Notes: generated from the letters alone by a model not told the origin. 64,000 nt of DNA from Halictus rubicundus (GCF_050948215.1 NC_135151.1:19590720-19654719), one strand, 5' to 3'. Numbered from the stretch's first letter, positions 12,585 to 23,897 are shown. Numbers and translations: made by a program.

Positions 12585-12777
12585 TTAACACTGAACCTAC
12601 CGCGGTCGGAATGACCGGTTTTATATTTTATGATTATTGAAACTGTAGACATTCATTTATGGAAAGTAGTGGAATAAATTTCCTTGTCCAAGCATTTATC
12701 ATACTGAAAATTGCGGACAATCCCAATAGAGTTGACATTTTTGTAAGGCAATATTTACCAGATACTGTTAACGCTAA
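12585..12777. mobile_element. Family C element, left copy of a tandem pair
   Basis: Starts TTAACACTGAACCTACCG, followed by GAATGACCGGTTTTATA and a block GATTATTGAAACTGTAGACATTC repeated in the next copy. The right terminal repeat is not recognisable; the next copy begins where this one stops. Confidence 0.65.
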
Positions 12778-12875
12778 ACCGGTTGAAATGGCCGGTTTTA
12801 TGTTTTACGATCATTGAAACTGTAGACATTCATTTATGGAAGATAGTGGAGTGTTTATACGGACAATCTTAACCC
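12778..12875. mobile_element. Family C element, right copy of a tandem pair, truncated
   Basis: Starts TTAACGCTAAACCGG, then AATGGCCGGTTTTATG and the block ATTGAAACTGTAGACATTC shared with the copy at 12585 and, more distantly, with 23898-24040. It runs into a TTAACCCTTAAAGG motif at about 12879. Confidence 0.6.
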
Positions 12876-13680
12876 TTAAAGGACCAATGCCGCCATATAA
12901 ACGGCATGGCAGTTTTACTTACTGGGTCCAATGCCGCAAAAATAAAAAAAAATATAAATATACATAAAATAAAATAGAAATATTTGCCTTTCTATGCTTA
13001 GAAAGCTTTTTTCAATTTTTACGAGACTTCCAGGCGAGTTTCATTGTTTTTAATCGTTTGTATCTCGCAGCAACGTTAACCAACTTTTATGAAATGTCCA
13101 GCACGCACGGCACGAGTCTAGAAAACATGTTCTATAAATTTTCATTTTCAGAGCCCAGGTAAAAAGATTGTGAAAAGAAATTTTTTGTCGTGTTTTTTTT
13201 TTTCGAAACCAAACGCATCTATCAGCGTTCCCTTTCATCCATTCGTCCATTGTTCCCTGGTAAACTCAAATTTATTGTTAGATGTTCGGTACACATGTTG
13301 AACAGACCAGCATCGATGTTTTGGGAAACTTTTTCGATGTTACGGAAAACATTCGCCCGTTTTTTTTTTTTCAAATTCGTGTTGACCTTCGCGAGGTTGC
13401 CTCGCGAGTTATGCCTCGCGATGCGTGGACGTGCTGCGCGTCTGAGATAGCCGGTGCCGCAGGACGAGACGACAGTTGTAGTTATTTTGATGACATCAAA
13501 GGAGTCTCGCAATATGTCCTTGGCTACATTTGGATATGTGTATCATGTATGCTCGCGGCGCACGCACTGAATCCGAATACTACAATTGCCTCGCGGTAAC
13601 TAATCGTTCATGCTGCCTCGCGTTCTTGCCGCACAAATACTGAAGAGGCAATCGAAACAGCACGATTGAGGCAATTGACA
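12876..13680. other. Gene-less stretch
   Basis: Begins with TTAACCCTTAAAGG and a small hairpin (ATGCCG...CGGCAT near 12888-12910), possibly one end of a family E-like element. The rest is AT-rich with T-runs at about 13190-13202 and 13359-13370. No gene recognised. Confidence 0.35.
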
Positions 13681-13683
13681 GGT

Positions 13684-14272
13684 GGTAGATTATGGTATAT
13701 TCTAGTATATTCTGGTGTATTCTGGTACATTCTTGTTTATTCTAGTGTTTTCTGCGATATTCTAGTATTTTCTAGTATATTTTGGTATATTCTGGTAGAT
13801 TATGGTATATTCTGTTATATTCTAGTATATTCTGGTTTATTCTGGTACATTCTTGTTTATTCTAGTATATGTTGGTATATTCTGGTAGATTATGGTATAT
13901 TCTGGTATATTCAGCTAATTCCTAGTATATTTTGGTATATTCTGGTATATTCTAGTATTTTCTGGTGTATTCTGGTACATTCTTGTTTATTCTAGTGTAT
14001 TCTGCTATATTCTAGTATTTTCTAGTATATTCTGGTACATTCAGCTATTTTCTATTATATTCTGGTATATTCAGCTAATTCCTAGTATATTTTAGTATAC
14101 TCTGGAAGATTATGGTACATTCTAATGTATTCTGCTATATTCTAGTATATTCTAGTGTATTCTGGTATATTCATCTATATTCTAGTCTATTTTGGTACAT
14201 GCGGGAGGATTGTGGTACATTCTGGTATTTTCTAGTATATTCCGGTATATTAAGATACATTCTAGTATGTTG
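13684..14272. repeat. 10-bp satellite, about 59 units in unbroken phase
   Basis: Consensus unit TATTCTRGTA (ATATTCTGGT in other registers). Units vary by substitution, but the 10-bp phase is kept from end to end with no net indel that I can find. Higher-order similarity is visible: the block TTCTGGTACATTCTTGTTTA recurs at about 13719, 13839 and 13969, and TCAGCTAATTCC at 13911 and 14071. An open frame with a YILVYSS-like decapeptide repeat runs through 13666-13995, but it is a by-product of the repeat. Confidence 0.97.
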
Positions 14273-14720
14273 TCACATGGTTTGGTAAAAGAAAAAATTG
14301 CGTCGGCCATAATACACGGCAGAATGTTAACATTTTTATCTACCGGGAGCCTATTAATATTTTCAGTAATTGTGCTGCACCAAAAGGAAACTAGGAAATC
14401 TTCCTCCCGCGTTACAATCCCAAACGAAATTATTAGGTAAACTGAAATCGTCACTGCTCTTTAAGGATCCGTGAAGAAGTCTTCAGCCATAGACCACATA
14501 CTTGAAAAATCCGAAATAGCCGCCGACATGTCGTCTTCTTGGAAATGTTGCTGCCCGACCCAATATTGAGGCTTGTCTTCTTATTTTCAAGTTCTTGAAA
14601 AAATGTAAGCTGCGAATTTGATTTAATTTAGTCTGGACTGTGTACGTATGAATGTGTATACGTATGTATACTGTAAATTGTCTCAGTGCAGCAGAAATAG
14701 ATCTCGATTGAGATCCGAAA
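14273..14720. other. Gene-less stretch
   Basis: AT-rich DNA between the 10-bp satellite and a family C element. Nothing recognised. Confidence 0.4.
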
Positions 14721-14723
14721 TGC

Positions 14724-14952
14724 TTAACACTAGATTTACGGGACCCGTCAAAACGACGGGTTCTAATATTTATAATTAAATATTATCAAGATTCTAAGGA
14801 TGCATACACAAGAAATAATTTAGCAAATTTATTTCTTTGGGTATATACTATTTTAAAAATATTACTAAAAAGGTGGGTAGCACGTTCTTGTTATAGTTAT
14901 GAAGTAATGCAAAATAGTCGCTTTTAGTGCTCCGTGAACTGTCTACTGTTAA
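14724..14952. mobile_element. Family C (TTAA type) element, well preserved
   Basis: Starts TTAACACTAGATTTACGGG followed by the imperfect palindrome CCCGTCAAAACGACGGG. Ends with TTTTAGTGCTCCGTGAAC and CTACTGTTAA. It is in the opposite orientation to the copy at 30250-30474, whose interior it shares (the blocks around CCTTTGGGTATATA). TTAA at both ends suggests a piggyBac-type target; no transposase is encoded. Confidence 0.8.
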
Positions 14953-14959
14953 ATAAAAA

Positions 14960-15908
14960 AAGAAAAAAAAATATGTTGTCTTGCCGGCGTTCCCCCGTAA
15001 CCGGAGGAGAAGAAATGGCGGAGTCGCGAGCGCGCGACCGATCGACCGCCGTTATTAATCGGCGCGTTCGGAGAAGCGACGCGACGCGCGACGCGCGACG
15101 GCGCGGCGCGGCAGTATCGTGTTTGCCTGTAACGAGTGACACCATCTGTGGCTCGCGGCGATATAAATCGCGACCCCGATACGTTCTCGTTGCCGCCACC
15201 GCCGCCGCTATCGGTTTACCCGGTGTTTGCGCGATCTTCGACGAGCCGCCGTCAAATAAATCGCGGCGGCTTCCTGTCGACCAACCGAGTGACTATAACC
15301 TGCGGCCGAATAGGTGTTTCGCCCACCGTTCCGTTGCGTTCCCCGTTTTCTTTTTGCCTTTCCAACAAGACCGCGTCCGACGGTATTAACGCTAAGAACC
15401 GGAAAAGCGAAGCTCGGGAAAGAATACTAACCGCACGCGGAACGAAAACTCGCCCCTCCGGAGGCGGGACCCGTTTCGAATCTGCTCGAGCTGTTTCTTT
15501 TCGTCTCGATCAAAGGCGCGCGATCGCAGAAATTATTTCACCGGCGCAATGAATTCCAGGATGTCGCGGCCGCGCAACAGCGATACCGGTCGGCCGTGAA
15601 TCCGCGCGTTCTGCCGCCGCGCCGCGCCGCGCCGGCCGCCGTCGCGTCGTGTCGTTCCTTTTGAATCTATCGATCGGCGGTCTGCAGTGCGGAGAAGGAA
15701 AAGCCGTCGCGGACGAGGTACGTGCAGTTCCCGCGCAGGAAATTATTCTTTGGAACGGTGAAGCGTAAATAAGGAAAAGGATAAAAGAAAGGAACGAAAC
15801 CGGGAAGGAAAGGATAAGAGGGGTCGGGGAGGGGCGAGGGGGCAGAGGGTAGAAGGAAGGAACGACAAAAGCTCAAGTAAAATGCTCTTATCGTCGGAAT
15901 AATATGTA

Positions 15909-15910
<2 letters not shown>
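14960..15910. other. Gene-less CpG-rich stretch
   Basis: CpG-dense, including GACGC/CGCGA pentamer runs at 15076-15111 and a purine-rich run at about 15760-15860. Open frames overlap on both strands and match nothing I know. Confidence 0.35.

Positions 15911-15911
<1 letters not shown>

Positions 15912-15974
<63 letters not shown>
15912..15974. repeat. Long (CT)n microsatellite
   Basis: About 27 CT units without interruption to 15966, then TATCTCTCTC. Confidence 0.97.
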
Positions 15975-16625
15975 GAGTCGCCAACCCCTTCGCTACCATT
16001 CTCTTTCTCCCGCTTTGTAAGCGCGCCCCGTTCCTACAGCGACAACCGGTATCGTAATTATTTGCAGTCGATTTAATTCCGCGTGGCATTACTTGAAATA
16101 TTTTTCACGCTGATTGCTCTAACAGGCAAACGACCGTCTGGCTGCCTGAAAAAACGTCCATCTTCTTCCCCGCTCCCCGCACCCCACCCCTCGTTCCGAT
16201 CTCATCCCTACAGCCAAGACATTTCTCTGATTTCTCTGTCCGTTTCGAGGGTAATTGGATCATCGTAATTTTGCACGCAGACTTGGCGCAGACGCGACTC
16301 GAGATCGTGCTCCGCGCCGTGGCCGATTTTTATTCTACTCTTGGCTGGAACCGTAAAATATAATGGAAACGCATTTTCTAAAAATTGAAATTAATTCAAC
16401 AATTTAAATCGTTGGCTATCTCGATATTAGAATACTCAATTTAACCCTCAGTTGACGGTGTCGAGATGATCAGTGTGAGACTTCTTTTAGGTGGAGGGAA
16501 AAGTAGCCACAAGCGGCATTTAAAAGAACAGTGACAAAGAACGTGTGTGGGACAATGAAAAGTATTATGGTGAAAGTTTCGTTCGCTGGACAAACTACCT
16601 TTCCTGTAAAATATATCTGCAATAA

Positions 16626-16739
16626 AGTATACAGAAAGTATATGTATAAGTATGTAGAAAGTGTATGTGTATAAGTATGTAGAAAGTGTATGTGTATGTA
16701 TGTAGAAAGTGTATGTGTATGTACGAAAGTATGTAGAAG
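16626..16739. repeat. Minisatellite, unit about 24 bp
   Basis: About five units of AAGTATGTAGAAAGTGTATG type, with variable (GTAT)n spacers. Confidence 0.85.
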
Positions 16740-16750
16740 AAATTATATTA

Positions 16751-16965
16751 TTAGGTCGTCCAATAAGTTCGTGCCGTTTACTCTTGCACCATTTAAATTC
16801 GAAAAATAAAATATGTAATCACCCTTTCATTCCACAACCTCCTCTGACCTTTTTGGCAAAGACATCATACCGTCACTATAAAATTTCCGCGGTTTTTCAT
16901 TAAAATACTTTTCAATGGTGAATTATATAAACATATCCACGGCACGAACTTATGGGACGACCTAA
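16751..16965. mobile_element. Short mariner-derived element (MITE)
   Basis: The left end TTAGGTCGTCCAATAAGTTC and the right end GAACTTATGGGACGACCTAA are inverted repeats with one mismatch in the first 20, and the match continues through GTGCCG/CGGCAC. TA at both ends fits Tc1/mariner target duplication. 215 bp, no coding capacity. Confidence 0.9.
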
Positions 16966-16982
16966 TATTTACAAAGTAAATA

Positions 16983-17223
16983 TTGGGTTGGCAAGTAAGT
17001 GATTACGGATTTTGTCTAATGATGTAAAATCACATTTAATTCAGTTTTTTGCTGGCAAAAATCTGAAGTTTCATGAACATGGAAATACTGCACTGCCTGA
17101 AAGATGGCAAAAGGTCATCGACGAAAACGGACAATACCTAATTGAATAAAGTTATATTTTTAAGCAAAAATTTTGAATTTTCCTTCTTATTTAAAATACG
17201 CGATCACTTAGTTGCCAACCCAA
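16983..17223 (+). mobile_element. Internally deleted mariner element
   Basis: Ends TTGGGTTGGCAAGTAAGTGA and, reversed, TTGGGTTGGCAACTAAGTGA, flanked by TA at 16981-16982 and 17224-17225. Only 241 bp remain: both termini plus the last 35 codons of a mariner transposase. It is a different mariner lineage from the one at 208-1394, judging by the terminal repeats. Confidence 0.93.
17042..17149 (+). pseudogene. mariner transposase C-terminal remnant
   Basis: One frame reads FFAGKNLKFHEHG, then LPERWQKVIDENGQYLIE and a TAA stop at 17147-17149. ERWQKVIDENGQYLIE is the typical mariner transposase tail. The catalytic domain and the DNA-binding domain are absent, so this is a deletion relic. It lies between the two terminal repeats of the same element, which fits an abortive gap-repair deletion. 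Confidence 0.9.
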
Positions 17224-17645
17224 TATATGATAGTAACAAAATAGTTACAAAATAATTACAAAGTATTCAAATTAGTTACCCAATATATGATAGTAACAAA
17301 ATAGTTACAAAATAGTTACAAAGTATTCAAATTAGTTACCCAATATATGATAGTAACAAAATAGTTACAAAATAATTACAAAGTATTCAAATTAGTAACC
17401 CAATATATGATAGTAACAAAATAGTTACAAAATAATTACAAAGTATTCAAATTAGTAACCCAATATATGATAGTAACAAAATAGTTACAAAATAGTTACA
17501 AAGTATTCGAATTAGTTACCCAATATATGATAGTAACAAAATAGTTACAAAATAATTACAAAGTATTCAAATTAGTTACCCAATATATGATAGTAACAAA
17601 ATAGTTACAAAATAATTACAAAGTATTCAAATTGGTTACAAAATA
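17220..17645. repeat. 60-bp satellite, seven units
   Basis: Seven units of exactly 60 bp beginning CCAATATATGATAGTAAC and ending TTAGTTACC, nearly identical (a few substitutions such as AATAATTAC/AATAGTTAC and AGTTACC/AGTAACC). The first unit overlaps the last bases of the neighbouring mariner end (CCCAATATATGA). The array decays after 17640. Confidence 0.97.
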
Positions 17646-17649
17646 AACG

Positions 17650-19044
17650 ATAGTAACATAATTTATCTAAAAATACAAGTGAGAAAGTTTCCCGCTGCCT
17701 CTTATAAAGTGTCAAAATAAAAATTAAATATGAAACTTCTCTTGCAGGCAGGTGAAAACTTTTCTTCCAAGTCGATTTTAATTTAAACATCACCGAGCGA
17801 GATTTCGTTATTCGCAGTCGAGGGGTCGGAGATAAAACTGACCCGTGCGCTAGTCGTTTGATCTAAATCGGTCGCGAAAGCGAAGGCAGGACGCGCTGCC
17901 TTTTGCCGGACTGTCAGTGCCGCGGAAGTTAATAATGATTTCATGCGTGCGCGGGAACGAATACGAAAAAAATACGGCTGTAACGATCGATGTATAGTGC
18001 GCGGCGCCACGAACGCGACGCGACGCGACGCCTCCGCTGGTCTGAATTTATCTCGAATCGAGCACCGAGCCGTTTCCCTCGCCCCCGAAAATGGTAACAC
18101 ACGTCACCGTAGAATTTTAAACAGTTTTCCAGAATTTTTCGAACAAGCGTCGACTAATTTATTATGCGGTCTCGGCGCGACGCGACGCGACGCCGGGCGT
18201 CCCCGGGTGACCGACCCGAAATATGCAATTTCTTTCGCGCTCGAGTTTGCTCACGTGCGCGCAATGAATTTCATCATTTTTAACCACTTAACGGGCAAAC
18301 GAGTTCCGCGCTTCCGCGCCCGAGCGTTTTTCACTTGGCGGCGGAATGAAAATTTTCGGGGGTAGCGGCGGATCGTTTCGTTATTTTTAACGTTGCCCCG
18401 ACGCCTCGATGAGAGAATTATTTTCGGCGGTCTCCCTCTCGTCGGGGCAAATATTTACTCGAAGCCGCGCGAGTGTTCCTTGGACGCCCGGGGCTCCTGT
18501 CCGGGATATCTGTCGGAATGGGAATTATTAAAAAAAAAAAAAAAACACGAGCCGGTTACCGCGGACATACAATTTCCCTCGGAGTTGGATGCTGTTCGTG
18601 GGAACCCGGAGAACAGATGTGTACGGTCTTATTTACGAAAGCAGAGTTTCCCTGGGAGACCGGGAAGAGAAGAGGGAGCGGGCCAGAGAATTTACGTTGG
18701 AACGGGGCTCCCGCTATCTTCCCGGAGTTTCTTGCACGCTCGCAATTAGCTCGGCCAACAACAAATTCTTTCTCGTCGAGCACCGTCTCGATGGCCGAAA
18801 CGGTCCGGCGTGCAGTTTTCAAACGGCACTCCCGACGCGAAATTCTTCCCCTTTTGTTTCGGAGCGGGACCGTCGTCGCTCGCCGCGTTGGACGTGTTAC
18901 TGTTCATTTTCGTCGCGGGACGCGTCTAGCCGCGCGATATTGTATTATCGGTGGACGGGGCAAAGACGAGGGAAACCGACCGAACGAGCTGGAAAAAAGA
19001 CGAGAACGACAGAGGGTGAAACGGGGGGGTTGGGAAAGAGAGAA

Positions 19045-19045
<1 letters not shown>
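17650..19045. other. Gene-less, mostly CpG-rich stretch
   Basis: Contains GACGC pentamer runs at 18012-18031 and 18175-18193 and an A-run at 18529-18545. Several open frames above 100 codons overlap on both strands. None has a recognisable domain, and I do not call a gene. Confidence 0.4.

Positions 19046-19048
<3 letters not shown>

Positions 19049-19089
<41 letters not shown>
19049..19089. repeat. (AG)n microsatellite
   Basis: About 20 uninterrupted AG units inside a wider purine-rich stretch (about 18960-19100). Confidence 0.95.
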
Positions 19090-19090
<1 letters not shown>

Positions 19091-20255
19091 GCGCGGACAG
19101 AGAGGGCCGTTATTAGAAAGAGCGAACTGCCTCTAAGTCGGACGTTGCGGTGGCTCGAGTGCCCCGGGAGCTTTAATTTAACGCTTTTCCTCCGCTGATT
19201 TTAGCCGTCGCGCCTCGAGTTACCTTAAAAGATTTTCTGCCACGGGGAACTCGGTTTTACGCCACGCTGGCTGCGCGCGAGCCACAATATTACAGTGGCG
19301 TACAAATTAAAAAAAGAAGAGGAGTCGAGGGACGGCGGGAGGGGGGAACGGGAACGCGAACGCGCGGCGAAAGGAGAGAGGAAAAAAAAAAGGAAAGGGA
19401 GAAAGTAATGAAAGAAAGGGCAAAACCCGTACGGGCGGGGGAAAGGTGCCGGGCGTGAGAGTAGCGAGTTGAGGTAATCTCCGGGACGCGTTTTTTCACC
19501 GCGGGAGAAGTCGACGCGGCGACGTTAAAATTGCTAATACAAGTAAAACAGAATGCTTCTCCCGGTTACCGAAAGCTCGTTTCGCGGCCGGCACTGTTTC
19601 CTTTTCCACGAGCTGGACGTGTTTCCTTTCGTCCTCGCACCTGCCGGCAAGGTAAACGCCGAAGAAAAACGCTGCTTGTGCGCGCTCGCTCTCTTGGCCA
19701 AAAAGAAAAGAAAAAAAAAAAAAAGGAAAAACGAGAAAAGAAATCCGACGAGCGGCAACAAAAATTTTAATCACAAAGACCACGTACCAGCCAGCCGTTG
19801 TATCCCCGCCTCCTAATCGGCCGGCAACCGGGACCATGAAATTGGACGGTGTTTGCGAGCACGGCTTCGTTCGCCAGCCAACTACCGGATCGAGCTGGTT
19901 ATGTTTGGAATTAGCATTGAAAATTGTACGAACCCGGAGCGTCGTTAACCTATCTGCGTAGCGGCGCCGTCGTTCCGACGGGACGCCGTTGCCAGCGATG
20001 CTCCAACGGCTTCCACGACCGTACAGCCCCGAAAGTGAAACAACCAAATGTCTACCGGCTCTATACAGTTGCATCGATAATGCCACGATTGCGGCGAAAC
20101 CGGGTTCGTCGAGTATCAACGAGACAAAGGGATGCACCCGTAAACTGGTCGTACCTTGTCGGGGCTCGTGATATTTTCTGGCACTACGTAAATATCCTAA
20201 TGCGCGGGCGGTTTGAAAAGATCGAGACTTAAGAGTAAAAACATGCAGTTTGGAG
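19090..20255. other. Gene-less CpG-rich stretch
   Basis: Includes an A-rich segment (AAAAGAAAAG type) at 19700-19745 and another at 19380-19410. The longest minus-strand open frame (19496-20137) shows no domain that I recognise. Confidence 0.35.
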
Positions 20256-20258
20256 TTT

Positions 20259-20452
20259 TATAGTGTTTTTATTTTGTATATGTCGTCGAGGCCTGCATGA
20301 TAAATGTCGCGGAAGTATCCCCACTACCGCGGGGTATACTCCGTGAGGGGCCACAGAGGTCGAGAAGCCTCGGACGCCTCGGGTATGTCTCCTGAACGAT
20401 ACATGACACTGGGAAGACCCGTTCTGTTGACATGTATCGAGCATTCGCTGTA
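20259..20452. mobile_element. Family A palindromic element
   Basis: Left end TATAGTG...TATATGTCG, right end ACATGTATCGAGCATTCGCTGTA. The interior carries GAGGCCTGCATGATAAATGTC, a GCGGGGTATAC block and GGCCTC/GAGGCC-like segments found in the copies at 32826, 35174 and 42153. Confidence 0.75.
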
Positions 20453-20454
20453 AT

Positions 20455-21145
20455 CTCTATAAAATTTGATGCACTTCATCCAGTGCTCTTATGTACCACC
20501 TCGGAAGTCCGAGATTTTCAAAATAGCTGTTTACTACACCTACAAGGTCATGGTGTGATGAGAATCGACGACTAGCGAGGAATTTTATCTATTTTGGGAA
20601 TAGGTGGAAACTAGAGGCGACATCTGGGGAATAAGCAGGCTGGGGAAGCAAATGAAATTTTAATTCAGCGATTTTAGGCATAGTTAAACAAATGTGTTTT
20701 TGACTCTCAGTTCACAACGATCTCGCCGACAGATTTTATTTGTTTAGCAATTTCGGATACTTTTTAACACAATATTGTGCACTTCGATAACGACTTCTTC
20801 TGTCGTCACAGTTTTTGGACTCAGCTGGCCACTTCTTCACTGTCGTATATGACGGTGCATTATCATCCAACACATTTTTCATTTCATTAAAAATTGCTAT
20901 AGATGTTAAATCTTTTTTTTAAAGAAAAACTTAATTACGGTGCCCGAAGTTATCCATTTCACTGCAGGCAGCGATACAGTTTTCTTTGAATTAACTTTTC
21001 TGACAAACCAGGCAAGAGATCAAGTTCAAGATCATGTGTGAAATGAATGTCGAGATATAATAACAAAATTTGAAATATTATTGCCATCTATAAGGCTGCG
21101 AACTTTTCAAATTGCCAAGGAAAATATTATTAAAAATGTAAATAT
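20455..21145. other. Gene-less AT-rich stretch
   Basis: No gene, repeat or element recognised. Confidence 0.4.
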
Positions 21146-21148
21146 ATA

Positions 21149-21319
21149 CACTACCGCTCAAAAGTATCCGGAAACTTGCGAAATATGTATTAGCATTGCA
21201 TAAAAGTTATTGTCGATTTTTATTAACGTTTATTACAACGTTTTAAATTAAAAATTACGTATGTGGAACTTACCAATACCACACTAAAATTAAATACCGG
21301 ATACTTTCGAGCGGTAGTG
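21149..21319. mobile_element. Short Tc1-like element (MITE)
   Basis: Left end CACTACCGCTCAAAAGTATC and right end GATACTTTCGAGCGGTAGTG are inverted repeats with one mismatch over 20 bases, extended by CGG/CCG, and flanked by TA on both sides. The terminus ACTACCGCTCAAAAGTAT is of the kind found on Tc1-like elements. 171 bp, AT-rich and non-coding inside. Confidence 0.88.
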
Positions 21320-21356
21320 TATGTAAAAAATTCTTTAACGTGCGTACCTTCATTTT

Positions 21357-21575
21357 TTAACGCTAGAACTACCGAATGAGTCAAAATGACTTGCTCCTAA
21401 TTTTATTTTTTTTAGAAATACTGAAATTATGAACAAGTTTACATGAGAAAATTTTTTATTAAACTTCTCTATCGAAGTAGATATTTAAACAAAACTGGTA
21501 CGAAATCTAAACAAATTGAAATTTTGTTATTATAGTATGCCAGTTGCATTTAGTGCTTGGCAGTTCTAGTGTTAA
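21357..21575. mobile_element. Family C (TTAA type) element, complete
   Basis: Starts TTAACGCTAGAACTACCG followed by GAGTCAAAATGACTTG. Ends GGCAGTTCTAGTGTTAA. TTAA lies at both ends. 219 bp, no coding capacity. Confidence 0.85.
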
Positions 21576-21811
21576 CGTACGGTCGTTGCCTTGCTAGCCC
21601 AGGTAACATTATTATAGTTCGCGCAGACACCTCTGTTATATTTAAGAAAATACTTGTCCTCGTTGATGAGAACAAAGTAGCCTAATACGAACACCGGACT
21701 ATGAAATTTCTTTCCCCGGACTAGGAAATTGTTTCTGATAAAAATAATATCATTTTCCTTTCGTTCCCGAATATATTCTAACATTTCTATTCGACAATTA
21801 TCTAACGTTGC

Positions 21812-22506
21812 TTAACACGTTAACTGCCACACGTCAGTCAAATATGACTGACAGTGATTTTTGACTGGGTTTAGAAATTCATTTTTATTATAGGATATCC
21901 GGATAAACCGAATTTTATTGGAACCTCTCGAACACAAAAATCTCAGCCTGCAACACAAAAATGAAACAAATCACCCATTATACCAGACTAAACGATCTTA
22001 AAAACCACCTAAATGAAATGTTTAGGAAACAGGTATTTGACAAAATTAAAAGGAATTATATAAAAAAATATCATAATGAAGGAGCGGATTTTGAGTGGCA
22101 CCAAGTCCGGTAGATCGTCAAATTCAAACTTCAATTTCTAGAATCAGAATTGGGCACTCAGAAATAACCCATTCATTTCTGTTAAATAAGAAAGAAAATA
22201 CGATCTGCGATATATGCAAAGTACCAATTAACATAAATCGCCTAATAATAGAATGCAAAAAATTTGAGAATGAAAGGAAAAATGCTAAGTTGCCTAGATC
22301 CTTACCCATTCTGTCAAGTTCTAAGGAGTATATCGCCGGTCTCGCCAAGTATATCAAGGATACAAATATGTATAACATATTGTAAGAAAATGTACCGTGT
22401 TGTTAATGACCTTTGATGTTGAAGCAACATTAAACAATTAAAAAAAAAAAATTGCTCTGATTTTGTAAGAATCCCTGGAGTCGATATTTGGCACTTAACG
22501 TGTTAA
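21812..22506. mobile_element. Family D (TTAA type) element, split by a LINE
   Basis: The left part (21812-about 21930) reads TTAACACGTTAACTGCCAC, then GTCAGTCAAATATGACTGAC, and matches the complement of 58500-58583. The right part (about 22455-22506), complemented, reads TTAACACGTTAAGTGCC and matches 58340-58390. About 80 bp of the family D middle is missing and a LINE 3' end with an A-tail stands there instead. Confidence 0.85.
21935..22452 (+). pseudogene. Non-LTR retrotransposon (LINE) 3' end, broken
   Basis: Reads in the plus direction and ends in an A-rich tail at about 22440-22452. A first frame from 21961 (DLKNHLNEMFRKQVFDKIKR...WHQVR) hits a stop at about 22110. The reading continues one frame over with QTSISRIRIGHSEITHSFLL, then CDICKVPININRLIIECKKF, a Cys-x2-Cys...Cys pattern with the usual His replaced by Asn/Arg. 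The RIRIGH-THSFLL block followed by a Cys-rich knuckle is typical of the C-terminal end of Jockey/R1-like LINE polyproteins, after the RNase H region. Reverse transcriptase and endonuclease are absent: a 5'-truncated copy, as LINEs usually leave. Confidence 0.85.
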
Positions 22507-22509
22507 ACG

Positions 22510-23895
22510 CGAAACGTGGCTGCCACCGTGAACCAAATGCATACTTGTTACCCAGCTCTGCCAATGTGTTCCCGGTTCAAGGTACACGCGTAAGCACGCA
22601 CAGAGGGCTCGCGAAAGAGGGAGAAAAAGTGTGAGTTTCAAAGAGAAATTTCCATCGCGACCGGGCTCGCCCGACATTGTAGAACGATTTACAATCCTCT
22701 CGTTGTCCGAGTCGTTTCTTAAAACGACAGGAATAAATCCCTCGTCGGCGGTGTGTAAACGCAAAACACGCGATCACGGGTCACCTATAAATCTGGACTC
22801 TAATTCAGAGCTCTTCTCCCACCCCGAGGGGGGGGTGGTGGTACCCGGTAGGATTCGTTTACACGGAACAAATTACACATTTACCCGTGCGTAATAAAGC
22901 GGCACGATGTGTACGCTAACTCGATAACTCGCCTCTTACAGCCGGCGAACAGTCAAGAGTGGAATTTATGGTTGGCGCGACACGTTCCGGAGCCGTTGGG
23001 ACGACAGAGAACGCCGTAAAGGTGTACCCACGGAGTTAACGCGATTTGCTGGGCGCGTCTTCGGGGTCTGGCGTTCGCCTAAGACCCGCTGGAAATCGAT
23101 GGAAACCGGCTTCCCACCGGAAGTTCCGACGGAGACAATGGACGAACTAGGTCCATCCGTTCATTTGTCGCCTTAAAAGAACCCCTGGAGGTGTTCCTCG
23201 AGGAACCGTGTCCGCCACCTCCGGTTCCCGGAGTCTTTTTCGTCGCCGGTGCCGAGGTGGCCGGGATGCGAAGAAATGCGAACGAGAACCCGCTGGACAA
23301 ATGTCCACGAGAACTTCCGAGAAAGTTTCATTAATCTTTCACGCGACCGCTCGTTGCCGGGGTATTGACTTTCCCGGCCGTTCTCGTGCGACAGCCCTCG
23401 CGGCTCGTGGTCGAAATTCTGAATGAAAGGCGACGGTAAACGCGGCTGAACAATCTCGGTTAATTGCCTTTCAGCCCGGTCAAACTAAATTCGACGGGCA
23501 GGAGCCATTATGCCCCGCGGAAAAAAGAAAGGACCGGCCGGTTGCGACGACAATAAACTATTTATCAAACGCTGATTAGCCGGCCCCGGCCCCGGCCCCG
23601 GCCACCCTGCCGCCGACTGAAACAAGCTTCGATTTAAGCTTGATTCCCATTAGCCCTCGAGCCACGACCCCCGCTAATGGCCGTGCTCAACGTGAAATCG
23701 AACCGTATCTTTTTTCATCATAATATATCGCCCGGCCCGTCTTCGTGCGGCTGCGAACGTTCCGCGTATCTTGTTTTATACTACTGTTCTCGTGTTGCTG
23801 ATTTCACTTTAATTTTCTCAGATTATTTTCCCCTTTTTCTAATTTTCTTTTTGGTGTTTTTCACGTTGCTTCGACGGCAGAGGTCATTATCAATT
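22510..23895. other. Gene-less stretch, CpG-rich from about 22950
   Basis: Contains a (GGCCCC)-type run at 23582-23602 and a G-rich run at 22827-22840. No gene recognised. Confidence 0.35.
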
Positions 23896-23897
23896 TT

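Noticed and set aside
13666..13995. Open frame with a WYILVYSS-type hydrophobic repeat
   Set aside because: It is a mechanical translation of the 10-bp satellite.
17220..17645. CRISPR-like array
   Set aside because: Units are head-to-tail copies of 60 bp with no unique spacers, in eukaryotic sequence. The same applies to the 34-bp, 147-bp and 183-bp arrays.
18473..19198. A 241-codon plus-strand open frame
   Set aside because: Ends in a translated (AG)n tract, includes an A-run translated as poly-Lys, and has competing frames on both strands.
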